From Candidatus Dormiibacterota bacterium (lineage in GTDB: Bacteria; Chloroflexota; Dormibacteria; Dormibacterales; Dormibacteraceae), in contig CATPBF010000176.1 in the NCBI GenBank assembly GCA_955652585.1, forward strand, positions 1 through 18,119: DNA of 18,119 nt, written 5' to 3'. Position numbers and translations under genes: made by a program. The notes under the pieces were generated by a model, which had not been told where the DNA came from, made no database searches, and worked only from the letters and a program-made list of their open reading frames with translations. Below, piece by piece: positions 8,091-14,648 of this stretch (positions are counted from its first letter, which is position 1; each line of letters opens with the position of its first letter).

Positions 8091-9020
8091 GTGCATCATG
8101 CCAGCGTCAGGACGCATCAGGTCGGCTGCTACCCTTCGTCCATCATCCGCAGCTCCCCCGCGCTGGCCGAAATCGAGTCCCTGGACCCGGCGACCGACTG
8201 GGAGCGGATCGGCTACCTCAGCACCAACTACGACTTCCCCTGGGATGTCGAGCAGTCGCTGAGCCTGGCTTTCTTCAAGACCTACGGGATACCTTCCATC
8301 AGCGCCCTGCTGGATACGACCGGGGAGTTTCGGAACCAGCCCCAGAAGCGCTACGACGACACCAAGCTGATCCTCGCGGAGATCATCGACCACGGAATGG
8401 ATTCGGAACGTGGCCGGGACGCGAACCGGAGCATGAACCGCATGCACGGCCGCTACGACATCAGCAATGACGACTACCTGTATGTGCTTTCGACCTTCGT
8501 GCTGGTGCCCGGCCGGTGGAACGACAAGTTCGGTTGGCGCCCGTATTCGGAAAAGGAGCGGCGCGCCGGTCTCAACTACTGGCGCGAGCTGGGCCGGCGC
8601 ATGAACATCCGGGACATTCCGAACGACGTCGACGAGCTCGACCGCTGGAGCCGCGACTATGAGCGCGCGAATTCGAGATATGCGGACACCAATCGCCACG
8701 TCGCCGACGACACACTGAACCTGTTCTTGACCTGGTATCCGAGGTGGCTGCGACCCGTCGTCAGGCTTGGCGTGATGTCCCTGCTCGAGGACTACCTGCT
8801 GGACGCATTTGGCTATGAGCACCCGCCGGGATGGTTCCGGCGGCTGGTCGAGCTGGGCCTTCGGATGCGCGCGCAGGTCATTCCCCTGCTGCCGCGCCGC
8901 CGGCGCCCGCGCCTCATCACCAACGAGCGCATGCGGAGCTATCCGGGGGGTTACCGCCTCGACGAGCTGGGCGTTATGCGGTCCGTTCGGAGCTCGCACG
9001 TCGACGAAACCCTGACGTAG
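8091..9020 (+). CDS. MpaB/Lcp-type oxygenase (DUF2236-like)
   Basis: The 309-residue protein resembles the family that includes fungal MpaB oxygenase and the latex-clearing rubber oxygenase Lcp, heme-dependent enzymes that cleave carbon chains oxidatively. The best-matching block is NRMHGRYDISNDDYLYVLST (116-135), followed by FVLVPGRW and FGWRPYSEKERRA (147-159), then WRELGRRMNI. His119 is the conserved histidine of this block, but I cannot say from sequence alone whether it is a heme ligand. No signal peptide is visible. A hydrophobic stretch around 205-240 and a basic C-terminal patch (PRRRRPR, 268-274) suggest membrane contact. Homology-like sequence starts near residue 30; the only non-CTG start codon in that part of the frame is the GTG at 8091, two bases from the divergent gene's start and without a Shine-Dalgarno sequence, so the N-terminus is uncertain. 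Substrate unknown. Confidence 0.8.
   Translation: MHHASVRTHQVGCYPSSIIRSSPALAEIESLDPATDWERIGYLSTNYDFPWDVEQSLSLAFFKTYGIPSISALLDTTGEFRNQPQKRYDDTKLILAEIIDHGMDSERGRDANRSMNRMHGRYDISNDDYLYVLSTFVLVPGRWNDKFGWRPYSEKERRAGLNYWRELGRRMNIRDIPNDVDELDRWSRDYERANSRYADTNRHVADDTLNLFLTWYPRWLRPVVRLGVMSLLEDYLLDAFGYEHPPGWFRRLVELGLRMRAQVIPLLPRRRRPRLITNERMRSYPGGYRLDELGVMRSVRSSHVDETLT
8095..8100 (-). promoter_or_regulatory. Possible -10 box of the PLP enzyme operon
   Basis: On the minus strand CATGAT matches the TATAAT consensus at four of six positions and ends 6 bases before the GTG start at 8088, which fits leaderless expression. I see no good -35 at 16-18 bases, so this is weak. It lies inside the coding sequence assigned to the divergent gene. 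Confidence 0.25.
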
Positions 9021-9053
9021 TCATCAGGTCGGAAGGGCGACGCAGATTGTCCC

Positions 9054-9082
9054 TTGCGAGATGCTCCGGTAGTGAGTACGAT
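9054..9082 (+). promoter_or_regulatory. Putative promoter of the secreted protein gene
   Basis: TTGCGA at 9054-9059 and TACGAT at 9077-9082 are separated by 17 bases; each matches the housekeeping sigma consensus at four of six positions. Transcription would begin near 9089, giving an untranslated leader of about 80 bases before the ATG at 9168. The rest of the 147-base gap after 9020 shows no gene or clear terminator. Confidence 0.4.
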
Positions 9083-9155
9083 CGCCGGTATTCAGTTGCG
9101 CCGGGGCATCGCTGGGGGTCTTCTGAGCCGCCTCGTGGCATCCGGCATTCACGAG

Positions 9156-9161
9156 AGGAGG
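9156..9161 (+). promoter_or_regulatory. Ribosome binding site deciding the start of the secreted protein
   Basis: AGGAGG lies 6 bases before the ATG at 9168. The same frame is open back to a TTG at 9054, but that codon is part of the putative -35 box, and the extension would place about 38 non-hydrophobic residues ahead of a clear signal peptide. The ATG at 9168 is therefore the start. Confidence 0.75.
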
Positions 9162-9167
9162 GGGCGT

Positions 9168-11045
9168 ATGGAATTACGTAAGCGTGTAGTGGCATTGGCG
9201 TCGGCCGGCGCGGTGGTCGGTTCGCTCGCCACCGGTGTCGTGGCCGCGACCGTCGCGGTGGCGGAGTCCAACAGTTCGAGCGTCAAGTTCACCTCGCAAA
9301 GCGCTGTCGCCGGGCTTGTCTCTCATTACACGGTGTCGCATGAGCAACGGCCGGAGGATTCATCGGGGTCGGCCGGCAGCGACACCCGGCAGCTACCCCG
9401 CTTGAACAAGAATGGCCACCAGACAATCGACAACACTTCGGCGTCGGACACCAAGGCGGCGCCAAAGAGCGACAACACGAACGCAGTCTCCGCAGGGTCT
9501 AGCGGTGATGGGGGCGGAGATAACGGCAAGGCCAGCTTCATCGGCCAGGCGTCGTCGGCGACGACCTGCTCCTACTTCGGCCCGGGCTGCAACCCGCCAG
9601 ACATGGCCTTGGCCGCGTCGACAGGGTTCGTTCTCCAGGGCGTCAACACGCAGTGGGAAGTTCTTGACACCTCAGGGGAGGTCCAGGCCGGGTGGCCGGT
9701 AAGCGCCCAGGCCTTTTTTGGAGTTCCCGACATGAGAGGCGCCAACGGACAGCTGTGCGACACGGCGCACAAGAGCCAGCCGTTCCTCAGCGATCCTCGG
9801 GCGCTCTACGACCCGATCGACCACCGCTACTGGGCGGCGATGCTGCAGGTCTCGAACGGGCTTGGGCTCAACATGGTTGGCTGCGACTTCAAGTCGGTTT
9901 ACTACATCGCGGTCAGCCAGACCAACGACCCCCGCGGTGACTGGAACGTATACGAGTTCAACATGTCGCTCGACGGGCAGTTTGCGGCGGACTTCACCCA
10001 GATCGGCATCAACCATGACGCCATTTACTTCTCGGCCAACATGTTCGGTCCGAGCACCGGGCTGAACGGCGGCTTTTACGCCGAAGTATTCGAAGCGAAC
10101 AAGGCGAAGATGGAGCGCGGTCAGGGGGGCTTCACCGCCGATGGCTTCTTCAACATGCAAGCCACCGGTCCGGGAACCACCGCGGCGACAGGACCGTTCA
10201 TCGCCGACACCGTTCAGCCGGCTATCAACACCGACAACAGCGGCGGGAGCGGTGAGGTCTTTGCGGACACCCTCGACGGCCCAGACCCCGTCAACGGTCA
10301 TTTCTGCGGCTTCTTCGGAGGGGGTGCGGCGCAATCGTGCTCGGGTCTCGCCCTCTGGCGGATGACCAATCCCACCGGCCACGACCGCGGGGGCGCGGCG
10401 CCCCGCTTTACGGGCACCTATGTCCGCACCAAGCCGTTCGTAGCCACCCCGTCGTTTTCGGTGATCGCGGCCGACCAGCCGAGCTGCAATCAGTGCGTCG
10501 ACTCGTTGGACCTACGGATCACCGCCACCCCCCAGGTCCGGAATGGAGTCCTGTACGCGGCGTGGGAAACCGGGCTGAACAACGGCACCCAGACCGTGCC
10601 CAGCATCGAGTGGGCGCAGATCGGCCTCCCGGGCTCCGAACGTGATTCGAGCGGGAACGGCTATTACAACCTCTCAGGCGATACGGCGGTTTCCTTCCCG
10701 ACGCTGATGCCTGATGCACACGGCAACGTTGTGATGCTCTTCGAACGCATGAGCCACACCATATTTCCGGAAACCCGCTACATCGTGAAAAGCGGCGAGG
10801 GCCAATTCCATGGCACGGGGACTCTCCTCAAGGCGGGCGAGAATTCCTACCGTCCGCAGCTGTGCGGGACGGCGGCCCTTCCGGTCTGTCGATGGGGCGA
10901 CTTCTCCGCGAGCTCTTTCGACGGCGCCGGCGGCATCTGGTTTGCCGGTGAGTACGCGAATACGCTCAACCTCGGCGCGCCTCAGAACGGGCGCAACTGG
11001 GGTACCTGGATAGGCGCTCTCAACGTCAGCGGCGAACGCGGCTAA
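9168..11045 (+). CDS. Secreted protein of unknown function, probably beta-propeller-like
   Basis: The 625-residue product begins with a Sec signal peptide: basic MELRKR, a hydrophobic core to about residue 31, and an AVA site at 30-32 before Glu33. Residues about 33-125 are Ser/Asp/Asn/Gly-rich and look disordered. The rest is an aromatic- and glycine-rich extracellular domain with repeated short strands. Recognisable blocks are GPGCNPPDMALAAS, FLSDPRALYDPIDHRYWAAM, DPRGDWNVYEF and, near the end, CRWGDFSASSFDGAGGIWFA. Blocks like these (NPPD, SDPR-YD, WGD-S) occur in secreted proteins of soil bacteria with no assigned role. I count ten cysteines, the first pair in CSYFGPGC at about 134-141, so disulfides are likely. 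No catalytic signature, LPXTG or C-terminal anchor is seen. It seems monocistronic, flanked by its own promoter and a hairpin repeat. Confidence 0.85.
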   Translation: MELRKRVVALASAGAVVGSLATGVVAATVAVAESNSSSVKFTSQSAVAGLVSHYTVSHEQRPEDSSGSAGSDTRQLPRLNKNGHQTIDNTSASDTKAAPKSDNTNAVSAGSSGDGGGDNGKASFIGQASSATTCSYFGPGCNPPDMALAASTGFVLQGVNTQWEVLDTSGEVQAGWPVSAQAFFGVPDMRGANGQLCDTAHKSQPFLSDPRALYDPIDHRYWAAMLQVSNGLGLNMVGCDFKSVYYIAVSQTNDPRGDWNVYEFNMSLDGQFAADFTQIGINHDAIYFSANMFGPSTGLNGGFYAEVFEANKAKMERGQGGFTADGFFNMQATGPGTTAATGPFIADTVQPAINTDNSGGSGEVFADTLDGPDPVNGHFCGFFGGGAAQSCSGLALWRMTNPTGHDRGGAAPRFTGTYVRTKPFVATPSFSVIAADQPSCNQCVDSLDLRITATPQVRNGVLYAAWETGLNNGTQTVPSIEWAQIGLPGSERDSSGNGYYNLSGDTAVSFPTLMPDAHGNVVMLFERMSHTIFPETRYIVKSGEGQFHGTGTLLKAGENSYRPQLCGTAALPVCRWGDFSASSFDGAGGIWFAGEYANTLNLGAPQNGRNWGTWIGALNVSGERG

Positions 11046-11090
11046 CGCAAATTCGATTGGGCTGGGGTTGGGCGCTGCCCGACCCCAGCT

Positions 11091-11133
11091 CCCCTCTCCC
11101 CGCAGGGGAGAGGGTTAGGGAGAGGGGCGTGAG
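11091..11133. repeat. REP-like hairpin repeat, copy 2
   Basis: Stem CCCTCTCCCC at 11092-11101 pairs perfectly with GGGGAGAGGG at 11105-11114 around a GCA loop, followed by TTAGGGAGAGGGGCGTGAG. It matches copy 1 at 4234-4276 at 40 of 43 positions, and the loop is one of the differing places. It starts 46 bases after the secreted protein gene and could help end its message or protect the 3' end, though no T-run follows. Confidence 0.8.
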
Positions 11134-11148
11134 CACTCTCTAAAAATT

Positions 11149-11197
11149 CAGTAGCCGTACTGACGACACTCCGACCGCCTGAGCCTAGCTTGCTGTC
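11149..11197 (+). promoter_or_regulatory. Putative promoter upstream of the MFS gene, twin of the one at 231-290
   Basis: CAGTAG at 11149-11154, GACA at 11165-11168, a 17-base spacer and TAGCTT at 11186-11191 repeat the order and spacing seen before 291 (CAGTAG, 10 bases, GACA, 17 bases, TA box). An ATG follows 6 bases after the -10. Transcription would start near 11198, giving the MFS gene a leader of about 95 bases or translating a tiny frame first. Confidence 0.45.
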
Positions 11198-11209
11198 ATG
11201 GCTCAGGCG
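11176..11209. promoter_or_regulatory. Operator-like inverted repeat over the -10 region
   Basis: CGCCTGAGCC at 11176-11185 and GGCTCAGGCG at 11200-11209 form a perfect 10-bp inverted repeat with a 14-base spacer that contains the TAGCTT box and the expected transcription start. The position suits a repressor-binding site controlling the transporter downstream; no regulator gene lies nearby in the window. It could also form a hairpin in RNA started further upstream. Confidence 0.4.
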
Positions 11210-11254
11210 CCGGTAAAACCCCCGCCGGTGCCGAGCCACAACCTGGACTCTTAG
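11198..11254 (+). CDS. Possible 18-residue proline-rich leader peptide
   Basis: An ATG six bases after the -10-like box opens an 18-codon frame, MAQAPVKPPPVPSHNLDS, ending in TAG 38 bases before the MFS ATG. There is no Shine-Dalgarno sequence, so it would have to be read as a leaderless message. The KPPPVP run could slow ribosomes and make the frame regulatory. A random 18-codon frame is common in such DNA, so this is only a candidate. Confidence 0.2.
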   Translation: MAQAPVKPPPVPSHNLDS

Positions 11255-11292
11255 TCCTCGATTTCGCCACACCCTTAGGCTGATTGGCGGCG

Positions 11293-12480
11293 ATGCGAGA
11301 GGCGGGGTTCAACGTCCGGCTCCTGTCGGCCGGTCCATTCGTGACCATGATCGACCGCTTCGCTGTGGCACCGGTCCTGATCCCGATCGCGCTCGAATTT
11401 CGTGCCTCAGTCGGCGCCGTCGCCATCGCGGCCACCGCGTACTACTTCGCTTACGGTTTGGCGCAGCCGTTCTGGGGCTTCGCCTCGGACCGGGCCGGCC
11501 GCATCCGAATCATCCGCATCAGCCTGGCCGCCACCGCGGCCGCCTGCGCTCTGACGGCGCTTGCTCCCAACCTCGACTTCCTCATCGGCGCACGGATCCT
11601 GGCCGGCGCCTCGGTCTGCGCGGTCCTACCGAGCGCGCTCGTGTACATCGGCGACATGATCCCGTTCAAGGTCCGTCATGCCGTCATCGCCGACGTTTTG
11701 GCCGCGGTCGCCATCGGGACTGCGGCCGGCAGCCTCGGCGGCGGATTCTTCGCCCACTATTTCAGCTGGAGGCTCACCTTCGTCGTCGTCGCCCTCCTCG
11801 CCGCGGTTCTCGCCATATCGATGGGCCGGTTGCCGGAGTCGAATGCTCCGCCGTCTACAGGCGGTCCGATCGCGCAGCTGCGCCAGGCGGTCCACCGCCC
11901 GTGGGCCCGTTTCCTGATCCTCTTCGCCATTCCCGAAGGGGCCATGGTGCTTGGATTCCTCGTCTACTTCGCTCCGGCGCTCGAATCGACCGGGACCAAC
12001 CCGGCGTTGGCCGGACTGGTGGTGGCCACCTATGGGGCCGCGGTTCTTGCCGGCACGCGGGTGGTCAAGCGCTTTGCCTCCAGCACCCCGGCCTGGGTCC
12101 CGATCATCATCGGCGGCGCGAAGGGGAGCGCGGGCTCCCTGGCAGCGGCCCTGGATCAGCACGCCGTCGCCATCCTCCTGGCCAGCGTTCTGATCGGCGG
12201 CTGCTACGCGATCTTCCATTCCACGATGCAGGCCTGGGCGACCGATATCGCGCCCGAGGTGCGCGGCACGGCCGCGGCCCTGTTCGTCACCAGCGCATTC
12301 ACGGGCGGCGGGATCGGGACTGGGCTGGGCGCATTCTTCGCCCAGGCGCACCAGTACAGGTCGCTCTTTCTCCTGGCGGCGGCGCTCAGCCTGCCGGTCG
12401 TGGTCATCGCGGCGCTGACGCGCGCCCGATACCCCGGCTCGGTTCTGGCGGAGCAGGTCGAGGAGGTGGCCGGATCGTAA
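11293..12480 (+). CDS. Major facilitator superfamily transporter
   Basis: The 395-residue product is the usual length for a 12-helix MFS secondary transporter in the cytoplasmic membrane. Motif A in the loop between helices 2 and 3 is clear: GFASDRAGR at residues 62-70. Helix 1 contains GPFVTMIDRFAVAPVLIPIA, and helix 4 begins in GARILAGAS, where the arginine resembles the motif B position. The two halves are separated by a hydrophilic stretch around residues 180-200 (PESNAPPSTGGPIAQLRQAVHRP). The arrangement is closest to drug:H+ antiporter or sugar-efflux types, but the substrate is open. The frame is closed by a stop at 11281, leaving TTG at 11284 or ATG at 11293 as starts; ATG is chosen although neither has a Shine-Dalgarno sequence. 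A promoter-like region with an inverted repeat lies upstream, and the liv-type cluster begins 55 bases downstream. Confidence 0.88.
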   Translation: MREAGFNVRLLSAGPFVTMIDRFAVAPVLIPIALEFRASVGAVAIAATAYYFAYGLAQPFWGFASDRAGRIRIIRISLAATAAACALTALAPNLDFLIGARILAGASVCAVLPSALVYIGDMIPFKVRHAVIADVLAAVAIGTAAGSLGGGFFAHYFSWRLTFVVVALLAAVLAISMGRLPESNAPPSTGGPIAQLRQAVHRPWARFLILFAIPEGAMVLGFLVYFAPALESTGTNPALAGLVVATYGAAVLAGTRVVKRFASSTPAWVPIIIGGAKGSAGSLAAALDQHAVAILLASVLIGGCYAIFHSTMQAWATDIAPEVRGTAAALFVTSAFTGGGIGTGLGAFFAQAHQYRSLFLLAAALSLPVVVIAALTRARYPGSVLAEQVEEVAGS

Positions 12481-12489
12481 TCGACGGAT

Positions 12490-12529
12490 TAAGATTTGAA
12501 ACGTCGGGAACACCTGATTCGGGGGAGGT
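12490..12529 (+). promoter_or_regulatory. Leader of the liv-type operon with strong ribosome binding site
   Basis: GGAGGT at 12524-12529 lies 6 bases before the ATG at 12536 and is the strongest Shine-Dalgarno sequence in the cluster. TAAGAT at 12490-12495 could be a -10, but no good -35 is seen 16-18 bases upstream, so whether the operon has its own promoter or reads on from the MFS gene is unsettled. Confidence 0.4.
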
Positions 12530-12535
12530 AGGAGC

Positions 12536-13762
12536 ATGGCACTGCGCAAATTGGCGTTGCTGGCGGTGGCGGCGGTGGCGGCGTTTGCGTGCGGGACCAC
12601 CTCGGCGGGGCCGACGACCGGCTCGGCGATCATCCTCGGAGCCCCCCTCGGGCTCACCGGTTCCCTGACCAAGGAATCAAACCTCACGCTGCAGGGCTAC
12701 AACCTGTGGCTGGACTGGATCAACGCTCAGGGCGGGATCGTCGTCAACGGCGTCAAGCACCCCGTCACGCTGAGGTACTACGACGACACGAGCAGCGCCA
12801 ACCAGTCCGCGGTGTTGATGCAGAAGCTCATCACCGAGGACAAGGCGAACTTCCTCCTCGGGCCGTATGGCAGCGCGGCCACGGCAACCGACGCCGCCAT
12901 CGCCGAGCAGAATCAGATTCCGATGGTCGAGGCCAACGGCGCGGCGCAGGCGATATTCAACCAGGGCTACAAGTACACATTTGGGGTGCTCAGCCCCGCC
13001 AACAAGTACCTCCAGGGTGTCGTCGACATGGCGGCCACGCTCAATCCCAAGCCGACGACCATCGCACTGCTGAGTGCGGACGACAACTTCAGCCTCGAGG
13101 TCGCCAATGCCATCAACGACTACGCGCCCGGCAAGGGCATGAACGTCGTCCTCTTCAAGAAGTACAAGAACGGCGCCACCAACCTCACGGCCGAAGTGCA
13201 GGCGGCGAAGGCGGCCAAACCCGACATCGTGCTCAACTCGGGCCACCTGACTGAGGCGATCGCCATCAACAAAGCGGCCAAGGAGCAGAAGCTGAACGCG
13301 AAGATTTTCGCCTACTCAGTAGGTCCGTCCACACCCGACTTCATATCCGCGCTCGGCAGCGACGCCAACTTCGTCTATGACGGCTCGCAGTGGACGCCGC
13401 AGGTCAAGTACACGCCGGCCTTTTACCTCAGTGAGTCCGACTATGTAGCCGCGTACAAGGCGAAATACCCTGGGCTGGGCGATCCCGATTATCACGTCGC
13501 CGAGTCGACGGCTGCATGCCTGGCCCTCCAGCGGGCGATCGAGAACGCCGGGTCGCTCGATCCGACCAAGGTGCGCAATGCGCTCGCGGCGTTGGACGTG
13601 ACAGTGTTCTTCGGGCAGATCAAGTTCGACCCCCGCGGAATCAACACCTACAAGCCGATGGTCGTAGAGCAGATCCAGAACGGCGTCCACCACACGGTCT
13701 TTCCCGCGACCGTCGCGGACGCCCAGCCCATGTACCCCACGCCCAACTGGGACCAGCGCTGA
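12536..13762 (+). CDS. Branched-chain amino-acid type ABC transporter substrate-binding protein
   Basis: The 408-residue protein is a periplasmic-binding-protein type I (Leu/Ile/Val-binding, Peripla_BP_6) receptor that captures substrate outside the cell and delivers it to the permeases encoded next. A short signal peptide runs to Cys19; AAFAC is an imperfect lipobox, so lipid anchoring is likely but not certain. The mature domain begins IILGAPLGLTGSLTKES and contains YYDDTSSANQSAVLMQKLI, FLLGPYGSAATATDAAIAEQNQIPMVEANG and the second-lobe hinge segment DIVLNSGH, all in the expected order. The family also includes receptors for urea, amides, aromatic acids and other carboxylates, so the ligand is not fixed by sequence alone. 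It is the first gene of a five-gene transport unit with a strong ribosome binding site, as expected for the subunit needed in excess. Confidence 0.92.
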   Translation: MALRKLALLAVAAVAAFACGTTSAGPTTGSAIILGAPLGLTGSLTKESNLTLQGYNLWLDWINAQGGIVVNGVKHPVTLRYYDDTSSANQSAVLMQKLITEDKANFLLGPYGSAATATDAAIAEQNQIPMVEANGAAQAIFNQGYKYTFGVLSPANKYLQGVVDMAATLNPKPTTIALLSADDNFSLEVANAINDYAPGKGMNVVLFKKYKNGATNLTAEVQAAKAAKPDIVLNSGHLTEAIAINKAAKEQKLNAKIFAYSVGPSTPDFISALGSDANFVYDGSQWTPQVKYTPAFYLSESDYVAAYKAKYPGLGDPDYHVAESTAACLALQRAIENAGSLDPTKVRNALAALDVTVFFGQIKFDPRGINTYKPMVVEQIQNGVHHTVFPATVADAQPMYPTPNWDQR

Positions 13763-13778
13763 TCCAAAGGGCCACGTA

Positions 13779-14648
13779 GTGGCCAACTTCGTCCAGCTGG
13801 TCATCCTCGGCCTGTTGGCCGGGGGTATCTACGTCGCGGTCGGCGTCGGCTTCGGCCTCGTCTGGGGCGTGCTCAACATCGTCAACCTGGCCCACGGGGC
13901 GCTGGTGATCATCGGCGGCTACATCACATGGCAGCTCTTCACCGCGCTCCACCTGGATCCGTTCCTGACGTTGCCGGTGGATGCGGTGGCTCTGTTCGTG
14001 CTCGGCTACGCGCTCCAGCGCGGCGTGATCAACCGGATCATCAGAGCCCCGCTGCTGTTCACCTTCCTGCTCACGTTCGGGCTGAACCTCGTGCTCGTCA
14101 ACATCCTCCTCCTGATCTTCGGGTCGGACTTCCGCTCGGTCACGCCCGCGTACGCCGGCAAAGGGTTTGAGTTCGGCAGCATCGTCATCCCCTACGTCCC
14201 GCTGATCTCGCTCGGGGCGGCGATCCTCCTGTCCGCAGGGCTGGCCTTCCTCCTGAACCGCACCCGCATCGGCCTTGCGATCAACGCGATCGCCGCCGAC
14301 CGCGACGCGGCCCAGCTCGTCGGGATCGACCTGCGTCACGCCTACGCGGTCACTTACGGGTTGGGGGCCGCATGCGCGGGCGTCGCCGGCGGTCTCATAG
14401 CCTTGATCCAGGCCATCACCCCGACCGCCGGCGAGCCGTACACACTCCAGGCATTCGTGGTCGTGATCCTCGGTGGGCTGGGGAGGGTCAGCGCGACGGT
14501 GGTCGGGGGCCTTGCCTTCGGGTTGGTCGAAGTCTTCGCGCAATCGATCCCCGGCTCGGGCTCGGTCTTCGCGAACGCGATCGCTTTCGGCCTCCTGGTC
14601 CTGGTCCTGGTAACGCGACCGCAGGGTCTGATGGGCCGATTGCGGTGA
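13779..14648 (+). CDS. livH: Branched-chain amino-acid type ABC permease (LivH-like)
   Basis: The 289-residue integral membrane protein matches LivH in length and opening sequence: QLVILGLLAGGIYVAVGVGFGLVWGVLNIVNLAHG (residues about 6-40), the standard first two helices. Later blocks include ALQRGVINRIIRAPLL, the cytoplasmic loop INAIAADRDAAQLVGID that contacts an ATPase, and the conserved FVVVILGGLGRVSATVVGGLAFGLVE near the end. About eight helices are expected. It pairs with the LivM-like permease to form the channel. The GTG at 13779 is 16 bases after the binding-protein stop and has a modest AAAGGG 7 bases upstream. Its stop overlaps the next start as GTGA. Confidence 0.93.
   Translation: MANFVQLVILGLLAGGIYVAVGVGFGLVWGVLNIVNLAHGALVIIGGYITWQLFTALHLDPFLTLPVDAVALFVLGYALQRGVINRIIRAPLLFTFLLTFGLNLVLVNILLLIFGSDFRSVTPAYAGKGFEFGSIVIPYVPLISLGAAILLSAGLAFLLNRTRIGLAINAIAADRDAAQLVGIDLRHAYAVTYGLGAACAGVAGGLIALIQAITPTAGEPYTLQAFVVVILGGLGRVSATVVGGLAFGLVEVFAQSIPGSGSVFANAIAFGLLVLVLVTRPQGLMGRLR

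Noticed and set aside
8085..8999. 304-codon minus-strand frame opposite the MpaB-type gene
   Set aside because: The plus-strand frame carries a recognisable family block; the minus frame has no motif and overlaps the start of the PLP enzyme gene.
9054..9167. Upstream start of the secreted protein at TTG 9054
   Set aside because: It coincides with a -35-like box, and the AGGAGG before ATG 9168 plus the signal peptide at that Met decide the start.
11626..12687. 353-codon minus-strand frame opposite the MFS gene
   Set aside because: It spans an intergenic region and two real plus-strand genes and has shadow-type composition.
13315..13324. Another TCAGTAG, inside the binding-protein gene
   Set aside because: It lies within a coding region and I see no start codon 50 bases on in a gene-start context, so it is taken as chance.
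14372..14644. N-terminal extension of the LivM-like permease
   Set aside because: The extra 91 residues overlap livH, are Arg/Gly-rich and non-hydrophobic; GTG 14645 gives the normal LivM start and a four-base overlap.
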